Origin: PFJX01 sp964542455
GTDB lineage: Bacteria; Pseudomonadota; Gammaproteobacteria; Burkholderiales; Thiobacillaceae
Length of the DNA stretch: 64,000 bases
Assembly (NCBI GenBank): GCA_964542455.1
Contig: CAZIUC010000002.1
Span: 62,001-126,000 of the forward strand
Direction of reading: 5' to 3'
The position numbers were made by a program, and so were the translations under genes. The notes beneath the pieces were generated by a model. That model had not been told where the DNA came from, searched no databases, and saw only the letters and a list, made by a program, of their open reading frames with translations. This document shows positions 37,328 to 47,537 of this stretch, one piece after another; position 1 is the stretch's first letter, and the number at the start of each line of letters is the position of its first letter.

Positions 37328-38794
37328 ATGACCACCCTCCCCTTCCCGTCCCTGGAACCGCGCCTGGTCTGGGATCACTTCGCCACCCTCTGCGCGATTC
37401 CGCGCCCCTCCAAACAGGAAGCCGCCTTGCGCGCGCATCTGCAAGCCTGGGCGCAAGCGCGCGGGCTGGAAAACGAGGTGGATGACGCCGGCAATCTGAT
37501 TCTGCGCAAGCCGGCCAGCCCCGGCCGCGAAGGCCGGCCCGGTGTGGTGTTGCAGGGGCATCTGGACATGGTGTGCCAGCAGAATGCCGGCACCGGACAT
37601 GACTTCGAGCGCGACCCCATCCGCCCGGTTCTGAAGGACGGCTGGCTGGTGGCCGAGCACACCACGCTGGGCGCGGACAACGGCATCGGCGTGGCGCTGG
37701 CCCTGGCTGCGCTGGAGGTGCCCGATCTCGTGCATCCGCCGCTGGAAGTGCTGCTCACCATCGACGAGGAAGCCGGCATGGGCGGCGCGCGCCGGCTACA
37801 ACCCGATACGCTACGCGGCCGTTACCTGCTCAATCTGGATACAGAGGAATGGGGCGAGTTCTACCTGGGCTGTGCCGGCGGCATGGATGTGGAAGTCAGC
37901 CGCGCCTGCGCGCGTGATCGGGTTCCACCCGGTCATGTGGTCTGGCGCCTGTCCGTGGCAGGGCTGGTCGGCGGCCATTCCGGCATCGACATCCACCGGG
38001 GCCGGGGCAATGCCATCAAGCTGTTGCTGGAAGGCTTGCGAGAATTCGCCGAGCGCTTGGATGCGCGACTGATTTCCCTGGAAGGTGGCAGCGCGCGCAA
38101 TGCCATCCCGCGTGAAGCCTCCGCCCTGATCGCTCTGCCCGCCGCCGCGAAAAAACGGTTGCCGACGCTGCTGGGTGAGTTGCTTGCACGCTGGCATTCG
38201 CGGTTGGCGGGCATCGATGATGGCCTGGTGTTTTCCTGCCAACCGGCGCAGACCGATGCCGCCGCGCTGGCGCCCGCCGACCAGATCGCCGTGCTCGACT
38301 TTCTCCACGGCGCCGCCAATGGCGTGGCGCGCATGAGCGACGATTTCCCCGGCGTCGTGGAAACCTCGGACAATCTGGGCGTGGTGAAGCTGGACGCGGC
38401 TGGCTGCCATACCGTGTTCATGGTGCGTTCACTGCGTGACGGCGAAGCCATGAAACTGGCGGAGAAACTCATCAGACACGCCGAATCACACGACTTTCAG
38501 GCGCGGAAAATCGGCCCCTACCCAGGCTGGCAGCCCAACCCTTCCTCGCCGCTTCTGGCCCTTGCCCGACGCGTCTACACATACGAATTCGGCCAACCGG
38601 CGCGACTCCAGGTCATTCATGCCGGCCTCGAGTGCGGCCTGCTCGCGGCCAGCCATCCGGCGCTCGACATGCTTTCCTTCGGCCCCGACATCCGGGGCGC
38701 CCACGCCCCCGGTGAGCGGGTGGAAATCGCCTCGGTGGCGCATTGCTGGACATTGCTGCAGGCCGTGCTCACAGAACTTGCCACAGAAGCTTAG
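37328..38794 (+). CDS. pepD: Aminoacyl-histidine dipeptidase (peptidase M20)
   Basis: PepD is a cytosolic dizinc dipeptidase that degrades Xaa-His and other dipeptides. The start is MTTLPFPSLEPRLVWDHFATL at 37328. The 488-residue product has the metal-binding QGHLDMVCQ, TLGADNGIGVALAL and IDEEAGMGGARRL motifs, and an inserted lid domain (about residues 200-380) with GGHSGIDIHRGRGNAIK. Length fits the M20C family. Confidence 0.93.
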   Translation: MTTLPFPSLEPRLVWDHFATLCAIPRPSKQEAALRAHLQAWAQARGLENEVDDAGNLILRKPASPGREGRPGVVLQGHLDMVCQQNAGTGHDFERDPIRPVLKDGWLVAEHTTLGADNGIGVALALAALEVPDLVHPPLEVLLTIDEEAGMGGARRLQPDTLRGRYLLNLDTEEWGEFYLGCAGGMDVEVSRACARDRVPPGHVVWRLSVAGLVGGHSGIDIHRGRGNAIKLLLEGLREFAERLDARLISLEGGSARNAIPREASALIALPAAAKKRLPTLLGELLARWHSRLAGIDDGLVFSCQPAQTDAAALAPADQIAVLDFLHGAANGVARMSDDFPGVVETSDNLGVVKLDAAGCHTVFMVRSLRDGEAMKLAEKLIRHAESHDFQARKIGPYPGWQPNPSSPLLALARRVYTYEFGQPARLQVIHAGLECGLLAASHPALDMLSFGPDIRGAHAPGERVEIASVAHCWTLLQAVLTELATEA

Positions 38795-38883
38795 TCACAG
38801 ATGGTTATGATCAAGGCAATTTCACCTGACAGCCGTCACCCTGCATTACCTTCGAGACGAATTCAACTTACCAGGAGCTTTTC

Positions 38884-40059
38884 ATGACCCTACGCCTGAT
38901 CACCCTCGCCACTTCCGCCGCATTGCTCACCCTGGCCGGTTGCGCCTCCCAGCAGACCGGCGCCGACCCCGCCGAGGCCGCGAATCAGCGTCTCAGCGGT
39001 ATCGAGACGCGGCTACAGGCCGAAGCCAGTTCCACCCAGGGCATGATCGACGCGCTCGGAAGAAAGGTGGGCGCCCTCTCCGATGACTTGCGCCGCGTGC
39101 GCGAGACCGCGGCGGCGCAGGCCAGCGGCAGCGCCACCACACAACAGGCCGCGGCCGCCGCCCTGGCCGCGCGCATGGACAAGACGGAAAAACGCCTGAG
39201 CGAGCTTGCCGACGCGACCCAGGCGACCTCGAAGCAGGTAGCCACCGCGCGGGCGGCGCAGCGCGAGCAGGCGGACGCCATCGAGCAACGCCTGCAAAGC
39301 ATGGGTGCCCTGGCCAATTATCGGAACACGAATACGGACCTCGAACACCAAGCCGATACCGCGACCCTCGCGGAACGCCTGGACGCCGCCGAAACGCAAC
39401 TGGACGAAATGGCCGATCAGATCAGCGAGGCCTTGCAACAAACGAGTGATGTGCAGGCCGCCCTGACCGAAAAAACCGGCACTGCCAGCCAGCGCCTCGA
39501 CGAACTGACGGCTCAGACCCGCCAGGCCCTCGACCAGGGCGCCGCCACGCAAGCCGCGCTACCCGCGCTGCGCGAAAAGGCGGCGGAAGCCGACACGCGT
39601 CTCAACGATTACGACGCCCGTCTCGCCGCGCTGAGCAAACGCCTGGACGAAGTCGCGCGCATGGCGCAGGACGCCTACGACGCCACCGGCCTGGGTCAGC
39701 GCAAGATATTCGGCAAGGTGATCGAGTCCATTACCCTCACTGAAGACAAAACCCTTTTCCCGATCAACTCCCCGACCCTGGGCGAGCAGGACAAGGCCAA
39801 ACTGGACGCGCTGGCGCTTCGCCTGAAAACCCTGGGCACCAACTACCATTTGCAGATTCAGGGCCACACCGACGGCTTCGGCTCCGATGACTACAACTAC
39901 GAACTCGGCAAGGCGCGCGCCGAAGTCGTGAAAAATTACCTCAAGGAGCAAGGCGGCATCCCCTTGCTGCGCATGTCGGTGATGTCCTACGGCTCCATCG
40001 AGTCCACCGGCTATGCCACCAAGAGCAATCGCCGCGTCGTGGTGCAGGTACTGCAATAA
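38884..40059 (+). CDS. OmpA-family lipoprotein with coiled-coil stalk
   Basis: The 391-residue product has a lipoprotein signal with lipobox LAGC (Cys20). A long Ala/Gln/Glu-rich coiled coil (about residues 30-265) with repeated heptads follows. The C-terminal OmpA-like peptidoglycan-binding domain has IQGHTDGFGSDDYNYELGKARA. It would be an outer-membrane-anchored rod reaching the cell wall. CCAGGAG precedes the ATG. The partner is unknown. Confidence 0.85.
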   Translation: MTLRLITLATSAALLTLAGCASQQTGADPAEAANQRLSGIETRLQAEASSTQGMIDALGRKVGALSDDLRRVRETAAAQASGSATTQQAAAAALAARMDKTEKRLSELADATQATSKQVATARAAQREQADAIEQRLQSMGALANYRNTNTDLEHQADTATLAERLDAAETQLDEMADQISEALQQTSDVQAALTEKTGTASQRLDELTAQTRQALDQGAATQAALPALREKAAEADTRLNDYDARLAALSKRLDEVARMAQDAYDATGLGQRKIFGKVIESITLTEDKTLFPINSPTLGEQDKAKLDALALRLKTLGTNYHLQIQGHTDGFGSDDYNYELGKARAEVVKNYLKEQGGIPLLRMSVMSYGSIESTGYATKSNRRVVVQVLQ

Positions 40060-40296
40060 CCGAAGCGGGCCGGGGTTTGCGCATGCCTGGTCAGGCGCTT
40101 CCCCGGCGCGGCGTCCCGCGCTACCGACCATGAACCGCTCTACTTCACCCTCGCCGACCCCTCGTGGGCGAGATCACCAGCCTGGGCGTCACTCCGCAAA
40201 CCATTCACCCTGAAAAGAGATGCTTCAAGCGGCTTGTTCGCGCCTGAGCGCGGGCCTACCATGACTGCGGTACTCACTGAACAGAAAGGAGTTGTC

Positions 40297-41385
40297 ATGA
40301 AGCTCTCAGTCGTGTTGTCCGCAGTTGCTTTTGCGCTCGCCACCACATTGGCCATTCCCTCCGCGCAAGCCGCCGATACCCTCGTTATCAAGTTTTCCCA
40401 CGTTGTGGCTCCCGACACACCAAAGGGCCGCGCCGCCGACTATTTCAAAAAGCTTGCCGAAGAACGCAGCAAGGGCCGCGTGAAGGTCGAGGTCTATCCG
40501 AACAGCCAGCTCTACAAAGACCGTGAAGAAATGGAAGCCCTCCAGATCGGCGCGGTGCAGATGCTGGCACCCTCGTTGGCGAAGTTCGGGCCGCTGGGTG
40601 TGCGTTCCTTCGAACTTTTCGACCTGCCCTACATCTTCCCCAACAAGGAAACGCTGTACCGGGTGATGGACGGCGACATCGGCAAGAAGTTGTTCAATCT
40701 GCTCGATGCCAAGGGCATCACCGGCCTCGCTTTCTGGGACAACGGCTTCAAGCAGATGAGCGCCGACAGGCCGCTGCACTCACTGGAGGATTTCAAGGGA
40801 TTGAAGATGCGCATCCAGTCTTCCAAGGTACTGGAAGCCCAGATGAAAGCGCTGGGCGCCAACCCGCAGGTGATGGCCTTCTCCGAAGTGTATTCGGCCT
40901 TGCAGCAGGGCGTGGTGGACGGCACCGAGAACCCCATGTCCAACCTCTACACCCAGAAAATGCATGAGGTGCAGAAGCATCTGACCATTTCCGATCATGG
41001 CTATCTGGGCTACGCGGTCATCGTCAACAAGAAGTTCTGGGACGACCTGCCGGCCGATCTGCGCGACATGCTGAACAAGGCCATGCAGGATGCCACGGTG
41101 TTCGAGCGCAAGATTGCCCAGGAAGAAAACGACTCGGCCCTGGCCAAGGTGAAGGCGGCCGGCACCACCCAGGTCTATGTGCTGCCCTACAAGGATCGCG
41201 TGGTCTGGCAACAGGCGCTGCTGCCGGTGCACAAGGAGTTCGAGGAGAAGATCGGCCGCGACCTGATCCAGGCAGCCTATCGGGCCGCAGCCGAGGTGGA
41301 ACAGGAAAGAGCCACCCAGGCCACGGCGCCCGCCAAGAAAGACAAGCCCGGTCCGGTGAAGGCCGACAAGGCCAGGAAACACTAA
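40297..41385 (+). CDS. dctP: TRAP transporter solute-binding protein DctP
   Basis: DctP captures C4-dicarboxylates or related acids in the periplasm for the DctQM symporter. The start is the ATG at 40297 after AAAGGAG, giving a signal peptide MKLSVVLSAVAFALATTLA ending AQAAD. The 362-residue product has the DctP-family pattern with the carboxylate-binding Arg region (FKGLKMRIQSSKV) and a Lys-rich tail. dctQ and dctM follow in order. Confidence 0.93.
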   Translation: MKLSVVLSAVAFALATTLAIPSAQAADTLVIKFSHVVAPDTPKGRAADYFKKLAEERSKGRVKVEVYPNSQLYKDREEMEALQIGAVQMLAPSLAKFGPLGVRSFELFDLPYIFPNKETLYRVMDGDIGKKLFNLLDAKGITGLAFWDNGFKQMSADRPLHSLEDFKGLKMRIQSSKVLEAQMKALGANPQVMAFSEVYSALQQGVVDGTENPMSNLYTQKMHEVQKHLTISDHGYLGYAVIVNKKFWDDLPADLRDMLNKAMQDATVFERKIAQEENDSALAKVKAAGTTQVYVLPYKDRVVWQQALLPVHKEFEEKIGRDLIQAAYRAAAEVEQERATQATAPAKKDKPGPVKADKARKH

Positions 41386-41451
41386 ACAGCGTCATTTGTC
41401 CCACCCCGGCGCGAGTCGGGGTTTCTTTCCCAACTCAGCGGGGGAAGTGCC

Positions 41452-41979
41452 ATGTTTCACCGCATGCTGGACCGACTGGAGGAGTGGCTGATCCTCTCCT
41501 TCATGGCCACCGCCACCCTGGTCACCTTTGTTTCCGTGGCGATGCGCTATCTTCTGGGGACGGGCTTCACCTGGGCCACGGAACTCACCATTTATCTGTT
41601 CATCTGGATGGCCAAGTTCGGCGCCGCCTATGGCGTGCGGACCGGCATCCACGTCGGGGTGGACTATGTGGTGAACAAGCTGGAGGGCGCGAAACGGCGC
41701 TTTCTGGTCACGACCGGCATCGTCCTGGGCATTATCTTCACCGGGGTCATTTCATTCTTCGGCGCCCGCTGGGTGATCTTCATTCATGGCACCGGGCAGA
41801 TCTCGCCCGATCTGGAATGGCCGATGTGGATCATCTATCTGGCGATTCCCTTCGGTTCCGGCCTGATGTGCTTCCGTTTCATCCAGTCCTTGCTGAAATT
41901 CCGTCGTAGCGGTGAAACCACATCGGCCGGCCCGGCCGCCGAACTGCGCGAGGATGCGCTGAAGGAGGACGCGCAATGA
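41452..41979 (+). CDS. dctQ: TRAP transporter small permease DctQ
   Basis: DctQ is the four-span small subunit of the TRAP transporter. The 175-residue product has four hydrophobic segments (about residues 15-40, 50-70, 85-110 and 125-150), with TWATELTIYLFIWMAKFGAA between the first two pairs. The acidic C-terminus (REDALKEDAQ) is cytoplasmic. It overlaps dctM by four bases, and GGGGGAAG precedes the ATG. Confidence 0.92.
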   Translation: MFHRMLDRLEEWLILSFMATATLVTFVSVAMRYLLGTGFTWATELTIYLFIWMAKFGAAYGVRTGIHVGVDYVVNKLEGAKRRFLVTTGIVLGIIFTGVISFFGARWVIFIHGTGQISPDLEWPMWIIYLAIPFGSGLMCFRFIQSLLKFRRSGETTSAGPAAELREDALKEDAQ

Positions 41980-43307
41980 CCGCCGCCCTCATCATGAGCA
42001 TCCTCACCCTCATGCTCATCACCGGCACGCCCATTTCCATCGCGCTGGGAATGACGGTAATGACCTTTCTGGTGTTCTTCTCGTCGTTCGACATGACCAC
42101 GGTGAACATCATCTCGCAGCGTCTGTTCACCGGGCTGGAGAGCTTCGCCATCATGGCCGTGCCGTTCTTCGTGCTGGCCGGCGCCTTTCTCACCGACGGC
42201 GGTGTGGCCAAACGCATCATCAAGTTCGCCGTCAATCTGGTCGGCTGGATGCCCGGCGGCCTGGCGATGGCTTCCGTCGTCGCCTGCGCCTTTTTCGCCA
42301 CCCTGTCCGGCTCCAGCCCGGCGACCGTGATGGCCATCGGTTCGCTGATGCTGCCGGCGATGGTGCAGCAGGGTTATCCCAAAGGCTTTTCCACCGGGGT
42401 GATCGCTTGTTCCGGCTCGCTGGGCATCCTGATACCACCCTCCATCGTCATGATCATCTATGCGGTCGCCACCTCGGAATCGGCCGGCAAGATGTTCGTC
42501 GCCGGCATCGTGCCGGGCGCGTTGCTGGCTTTGCTGCTGATGGCAGTGACCTTCGTTTACGCGAAAAAGCACAACTTCCCCACCATCCCGCGCGCCAGTT
42601 TCAAGGAAGTCGTGAAGTCATTCCTCGACGCCTTCTGGGGCCTGATGCTGGTGGTCATCGTCATGGGGGGCATCTACGGCGGCATCTTCACCCCCACCGA
42701 GGCGGCGGCGGTGTCGGCCGTCTACGCCTTCATCTGCGCCACCTTCATCTATCGCAGCCTGGCCTTCCGCGACATCGGCAAGGTGCTGCTGCACGCCGCC
42801 AATACTTCATCCATGTTGCTGTACATCATCACCAACGCCATCCTGTTCAACTTCCTGCTCACTTCGGAACAGATCCCGCAAGGCCTGGCGGCCTGGGTCA
42901 TCGCCCAGAATCTGGAAGCCTGGCAGTTTCTATTGTTCGTCAACTTCGTGCTGCTGATCGCCGGGCAGTTCATGGAACCCAGTTCCATCATCCTGATCCT
43001 CGCACCGCTGTTCCTGCCCATCGCCAAGGCATTGGGCATCGACCCCATCCACCTGGGCATCATCATGACCGTGAACATGGAGATCGGCATGATCACGCCG
43101 CCGGTGGGGCTCAACCTCTATGTCGCCAGCCACCTCTCGCACATGGGGCTTACCGAAGTATCCAAGGCGGCCCTGCCTTTCGTGGCGACGATGCTGGTTT
43201 ACTTGGCGTTGATTACTTATGTGCCGAATATTTCGATGTTCCTGGTGGATGTCATGTACCCGCCCAACCCGGCGGCGGTCGTCTCGCCGGCGCAGGTGTT
43301 CGACTGA
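41976..43307 (+). CDS. dctM: TRAP transporter large permease DctM
   Basis: DctM is the sodium-coupled transport subunit. The 443-residue product has about 11-12 membrane spans. It carries motifs such as GSSPATVMAIGSLMLPAM and GSLGILIPPSIVMIIYAVAT, and a second repeat copy with EIGMITPPVGLNLYVAS. Length is normal. With dctP and dctQ it forms a complete C4-dicarboxylate-type TRAP system. The exact substrate cannot be told from sequence. Confidence 0.94.
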   Translation: MTAALIMSILTLMLITGTPISIALGMTVMTFLVFFSSFDMTTVNIISQRLFTGLESFAIMAVPFFVLAGAFLTDGGVAKRIIKFAVNLVGWMPGGLAMASVVACAFFATLSGSSPATVMAIGSLMLPAMVQQGYPKGFSTGVIACSGSLGILIPPSIVMIIYAVATSESAGKMFVAGIVPGALLALLLMAVTFVYAKKHNFPTIPRASFKEVVKSFLDAFWGLMLVVIVMGGIYGGIFTPTEAAAVSAVYAFICATFIYRSLAFRDIGKVLLHAANTSSMLLYIITNAILFNFLLTSEQIPQGLAAWVIAQNLEAWQFLLFVNFVLLIAGQFMEPSSIILILAPLFLPIAKALGIDPIHLGIIMTVNMEIGMITPPVGLNLYVASHLSHMGLTEVSKAALPFVATMLVYLALITYVPNISMFLVDVMYPPNPAAVVSPAQVFD

Positions 43308-43378
43308 GGAAATACCCACAGCAGCACCGGCGTCTCGCCGGCGCTGCACGCCTACTTCGGCCAGGTGAGAAGCACGCT

Positions 43379-43804
43379 TTACTTGACCAGGGTCACCGGC
43401 ACATGCACCAGATGCAGCACCTTGGTCGTGATCGAGCCGAGCAGCAGCCCCGCCAGCGAACTCATGCCGCGGGAGCCCATGACGATCTGGTTACAGCCGC
43501 TACTGTCGGCAAACCTGGCGATGGTTTCCGCCACTTCACCCACCATGTGGTGTAGTTGATAACCGATGCCGGCCTCGTCGAGGAGGGTGCGTGCGGTTTG
43601 TGTGGCTTCTTCCGACAGTGACTTGTGCAAGGCGTCGATTTCCTCTTCGCGCAGGAATCGCTTTACTTCCCAGGCGTTGACCGCCGGTTGCACGTTGAGC
43701 AGGTCAGCCTGAACGGCGCCAATCGCTTTGGCCAATTCGACGACATGGCGCACCGCGCGCTCGGAACAGGCGGAACCATCGACGGGAATCAGAATTTTGA
43801 ACAT
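43379..43804 (-). CDS. Universal stress protein (UspA family)
   Basis: The 141-residue single-domain UspA protein starts MFKILIPVDGSACSERAV. It keeps the ATP-binding signature GSRGMSSLAGLLLGSITTKV (G2xG9xGS/T), so it is probably an ATP-binding type. It is divergent from the antiporter gene, with 99 bases between the starts. It is convergent with dctM. Its role in stress or energy limitation is inferred from the family. Confidence 0.92.
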   Translation of the reverse strand: MFKILIPVDGSACSERAVRHVVELAKAIGAVQADLLNVQPAVNAWEVKRFLREEEIDALHKSLSEEATQTARTLLDEAGIGYQLHHMVGEVAETIARFADSSGCNQIVMGSRGMSSLAGLLLGSITTKVLHLVHVPVTLVK

Positions 43805-43867
43805 GGTGGAAGCCTCATTTATCGGTTGTCTTCAAAGCACTTGATCATTTCGTTTGATGCAACGCAA

Positions 43868-43873
43868 TATAAT
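43868..43873 (+). promoter_or_regulatory. TATAAT -10 box upstream of the NhaD-type gene
   Basis: A perfect TATAAT lies 30 bases before the ATG at 43904 in the AT-rich divergent gap. A TTGATC 20 bases upstream is too far for a good -35, so this is a partial promoter call. Confidence 0.5.
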
Positions 43874-43903
43874 CGTACATCGCTATCCGAATACAGACTA
43901 TCC

Positions 43904-45229
43904 ATGTTTACTCCCGCACGTCTCGTTGCCGCCGTGTTCGCGGCCCTGGCATTTCCTTCCCTCGCGCTGGCCGCCGATGGGCCTGTGGTGTTGGGGATTC
44001 CTGTCGCGTTCATCCTGTTCGCTCTGACGCTGCTCGGCGTCGCCCTGTTTCACCATTACACGCTGGCGGTGGCGCTGACCGGGCTGACCACCATCACCCT
44101 CTACAAACTCGGTTTCACCAACTTTCATGGTGTCTACGGGCTTTCCGGCCTTATGCTGCATTTGGGCTACGAATGGGTGACGCTCACCAACCTGCTCGGC
44201 CTGTTGCTGGGCTTTTCCATCCTGGCGCGCCATTTCGAGGACAGCCGGATACCCGAGGTGCTGCCGCGTTATCTGCCGGATGACTGGAAAGGCGGCTTTG
44301 TGTTGCTGGTCATGGTGTTCGTGATTTCGTCCTTTCTCGACAACATCGCTGCGGCGCTGATCGGCGGCACCGTGGCGGCGGGAGTGTTTCATCGCCGTGT
44401 GCACATCGGCTATTTGGCGGCTATCGTCGCCGCTTCCAATGCCGGCGGCTCCGGCTCCGTGGTGGGTGACACCACCACGACCATGATGTGGATCGACGGA
44501 GTCGATCCGCTCAACGTGATTCACGCCTATGTCGCCGCGCTCCCGGCGCTGCTGATATTCGGCGTCATCGCCGCGCGCCAGCAACAGGCCTACGCGCCGA
44601 TCCAGAAAGACGCCACTATCTCCGCCAGGATCGACTGGGCCTATGTGCTGATCGTGGTGCTGATCCTGGCGGGGGCGATGGCCACCAATATCGTGGTCAA
44701 CACCCACTATCCGGAACTGTCCGATGCTTTCCCCTTCCTGGGGGTGGCGGTCTGGGTCGTCCTGCTGGCTCTGGCACCGCTGCGCAAGCCGGTGTGGAGC
44801 CTGCTTCCGGATGCCGCCAAGGGGAGCGTGTTTCTGCTTTCCCTGGTGTTGTGCGCCTCGATGATGCCGGTGGAAACCCTGCCGCCGGCGTCATGGCATA
44901 CCGCCTTCGGCCTCGGCTTCGTCTCCGCCGTGTTCGACAACATTCCGCTCACCGCGTTGTCCTTGACCCAGGGCGGCTATGACTGGGGCGTGCTGGCCTA
45001 CGCGGTGGGCTTTGGCGGCTCGATGGTGTGGTTCGGCTCCTCCGCCGGCGTGGCACTCTCCAACCTGTTCCCGGAAGCCAAATCGGTGGGCGCCTGGATC
45101 AAGGGCGGCTGGCATGTGGCGCTGGCCTACGTGCTTGGCTTCATGGTCCTGATGGCACTGGCGGGCTGGCACCCGCATCCGCCGCACAAGGAGGCGCGTG
45201 GGGTGCCGCATCAGGTACAGCACCCGTAG
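43904..45229 (+). CDS. nhaD: NhaD-type Na+/H+ antiporter (ArsB/NhaD ion transporter superfamily)
   Basis: The 441-residue product begins MFTPARLVAAVFAALAF, a signal-like first span, and has 11-12 membrane spans. The motifs FLDNIAAALIGGTVAAG and SAVFDNIPLTALSL are the two DN-containing inverted half-repeats of the NhaD family. SNAGGSGSVVGDTTTTMMWI is also typical. A transport role in sodium or pH homeostasis is likely. The upstream open frame to 43625 is antisense to the stress protein gene and was discarded. Confidence 0.85.
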   Translation: MFTPARLVAAVFAALAFPSLALAADGPVVLGIPVAFILFALTLLGVALFHHYTLAVALTGLTTITLYKLGFTNFHGVYGLSGLMLHLGYEWVTLTNLLGLLLGFSILARHFEDSRIPEVLPRYLPDDWKGGFVLLVMVFVISSFLDNIAAALIGGTVAAGVFHRRVHIGYLAAIVAASNAGGSGSVVGDTTTTMMWIDGVDPLNVIHAYVAALPALLIFGVIAARQQQAYAPIQKDATISARIDWAYVLIVVLILAGAMATNIVVNTHYPELSDAFPFLGVAVWVVLLALAPLRKPVWSLLPDAAKGSVFLLSLVLCASMMPVETLPPASWHTAFGLGFVSAVFDNIPLTALSLTQGGYDWGVLAYAVGFGGSMVWFGSSAGVALSNLFPEAKSVGAWIKGGWHVALAYVLGFMVLMALAGWHPHPPHKEARGVPHQVQHP

Positions 45230-45252
45230 CATCATTCCGCGCGTGCCATGTC

Positions 45253-45302
45253 GATGCGGTTCGCTACGCTCTGATGAAGCCCCTACCCTTCGGTAACCAC
45301 AT
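45253..45302. repeat. Short dispersed palindromic element, copy 4 (long loop)
   Basis: The arms GATGCGGT and ACCACATC, the same as copy 3, flank a longer 34-base interior that contains TCGCTACGCTC. CTACG follows. It lies between the converging antiporter and ppk genes and may act as part of a bidirectional transcription end. Confidence 0.5.
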
Positions 45303-45352
45303 CTACGTCGCTGTTTCATGGCACGGGGCGGCGCAACAGGCGCCATGTCGAC

Positions 45353-47416
45353 TTATTTCCCGCCCAGTAGCGTGCGCAGATAGGCCTGCGCGTCGAAACC
45401 CTTGCCGCGCCGGGCACGACGTTTGTAGGTGCCGTCCGGCTGCATTTCCCAGGTGCGCAGGTTGTCTTTCAGGTAAGGCTTGAGGCCTTCGTTGATGACG
45501 CGCTTCTTCAGCTTCGTGTCGAGTAGCGGGAAGCCCGTTTCGATACGGCGGAAGAAATTGCGGTCCATCCAGTCGGCGCTAGCCAGCCAGACGTCTTCCT
45601 GGCCGCCGTTCCAGAAGTAGAAGATGCGGTGATGTTCCAGGAAGCGGCCGATGACGGAACGCACCCTGATGTTTTCCGAGAGGCCGGGAATGCCGGGTTT
45701 CAACGCACACACCCCGCGCACGATCAGATCCACCTTCACCCCGGCCTGGCTGGCTTCGTAGAGCGCGTGGATGATCTTGGATTCGAGCAGGGAATTCATC
45801 TTGGCGACGATGATCGTCTTCTCGCCGGCGCGGGCGCGCTCTGTCTCGTTGCGGATCGCCCGCATCATGCACGGGTGCAGGGAGAAAGGTGCTTGCAGCA
45901 GGTGTTTGTGTTCATGCGCGCCGCCCAGGCCGGTGAGCTGGGTGAACACGTCGTTGACGTCCTGGCATAGCTCGGGGTGGCGGGTCATCAGGCCGAAATC
46001 GGTATAAAGACGGGCGGTACGGGGGTGGTAGTTGCCGGTGCCCAGGTGAGCGTAGCGCACCAGCTTGCCATTTTCCCTGCGCACCACCAGCGCCAGCTTG
46101 GCGTGGGTCTTGTAGCCCACCACGCCGTAGACTACATGGGCGCCGGCCTTTTCCAGTTGTTCCGCCCAGTTGATGTTGGCTTCCTCGTCGAAGCGGGCCA
46201 TCAATTCCACCACGCAAGTGACTTCCTTGCCGCGTTGCGCGGCGGCGATCAAGTGGCGCATCAACTCAGAATCGGTGCCGGTGCGGTACACGGTCTGGCG
46301 GATCGCCAGCACATCGGGGTCCGCCGCCGCCTCGCGGATGAAGTCGATCACCGGCTGGAACGATTGGTAAGGGTGGTGCAACAGGATATCGCCCGCCGTG
46401 ATCGCCTGGAAAATGCTCGGATACTTGGCAAACTGCGCCGGCATGCCGGGCGTGAACGGCGGGAATTTCAGGTCCGGGCGATCCACCTTGTCCGGCACGC
46501 TCATCATCCGAACCAGGTTGACCGGGCCGCGCACCTGATAGAGATCTTCACGGCCCAACTCGAACTGCTTGAGCAGGAACCGCATCATTTCCTCGGAACA
46601 GTTGTCCGCCACTTCCAGGCGCACGGCGTCGCCATAGTGGCGATGCGGCAGTTCGCCCTGGAGTTGTTCGCGCAGATTCTTGTTCTCCTCGTCGTCCACG
46701 AAAAGATCGGAATTACGGGTAACGCGGAACTGGTAGCAGCCGCGAACTTCCATGCCGGCGAACAGCTCGCCCACATGCGTATGCAGAATGGAAGAAAGGA
46801 AAACAAAACCGTTTTCGTGGCCGGCGATCTCGTCGGGAAGCTGAATCACCCGCGGAAGCGTGCGCGGCGCCTGCACCACGGCGCGATCGGAATTACGGCC
46901 GAAAGCATCCTTGCCCGACAACTCCACGGCAAAGTTGAGGCTTTTGTTCAGCACATTGGGAAAGGGGTGCGCCGGGTCGAGGCCGATGGGCGTGAGCACC
47001 GGCATCAGCTCGTTGAAAAAAAAGTCGCGTATCCAGGCCGCCTGTTCTTCGTTCCAGTGGGTACGGCGGAGAAAACGGATGTCTTCGTTGCCCAGCGCCG
47101 GAATCACCTCGTTGTTGAACAGGTCGTATTGGCGCGCCACCAGCGTGTGCGAAATGCGCGCCACTTCCTTGAACGCCTTGCGCGCGGTGAGCCCGTCCGG
47201 CCCGGTCATATGCGGGTTGAGGTGTATCTGCTCTTTCAGCCCGGCCACCCGAATCTCGAAGAACTCATCCATGTTGCTGGAAAAAATGCACAGGAAACGC
47301 AAGCGTTCCAGCAAAGGCGTTCCCGGGTCTTCAGCCTGCGCGAGCACACGCCGGTTGAACTCGAGAATGCCTAGTTCGCGGTTGATGAGGAAATCGGTAG
47401 TCGACTGTGGGCTCAT
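45353..47416 (-). CDS. ppk: Polyphosphate kinase 1
   Basis: PPK1 makes polyphosphate from ATP. The start is MSPQSTTDFLINRELG at 47416, since the open frame beyond it overlaps the divergent CYTH-CHAD region. The 687-residue product has the N-terminal ILEFNRRVLAQAED helix domain, the FSSNMDEFFEIRVAG segment and the catalytic-His regions HLGTGNYHPRTARLYTDFG and RFLEHHRIFYFWNGG. The C-terminal KRRARRGKG is basic. The 121-base gap to the divergent gene holds the promoters. Confidence 0.96.
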   Translation of the reverse strand: MSPQSTTDFLINRELGILEFNRRVLAQAEDPGTPLLERLRFLCIFSSNMDEFFEIRVAGLKEQIHLNPHMTGPDGLTARKAFKEVARISHTLVARQYDLFNNEVIPALGNEDIRFLRRTHWNEEQAAWIRDFFFNELMPVLTPIGLDPAHPFPNVLNKSLNFAVELSGKDAFGRNSDRAVVQAPRTLPRVIQLPDEIAGHENGFVFLSSILHTHVGELFAGMEVRGCYQFRVTRNSDLFVDDEENKNLREQLQGELPHRHYGDAVRLEVADNCSEEMMRFLLKQFELGREDLYQVRGPVNLVRMMSVPDKVDRPDLKFPPFTPGMPAQFAKYPSIFQAITAGDILLHHPYQSFQPVIDFIREAAADPDVLAIRQTVYRTGTDSELMRHLIAAAQRGKEVTCVVELMARFDEEANINWAEQLEKAGAHVVYGVVGYKTHAKLALVVRRENGKLVRYAHLGTGNYHPRTARLYTDFGLMTRHPELCQDVNDVFTQLTGLGGAHEHKHLLQAPFSLHPCMMRAIRNETERARAGEKTIIVAKMNSLLESKIIHALYEASQAGVKVDLIVRGVCALKPGIPGLSENIRVRSVIGRFLEHHRIFYFWNGGQEDVWLASADWMDRNFFRRIETGFPLLDTKLKKRVINEGLKPYLKDNLRTWEMQPDGTYKRRARRGKGFDAQAYLRTLLGGK

Positions 47417-47537
47417 GAGGCGCCTGTAACATGAATAAACCTTGTCGATGCTACCCTCAAGGCGACACGCCATCTATCACACACGTTGTCGATACCTTGT
47501 GATCCGTGGTGTTTTTCTACCTGGCCAGCCCGGAATC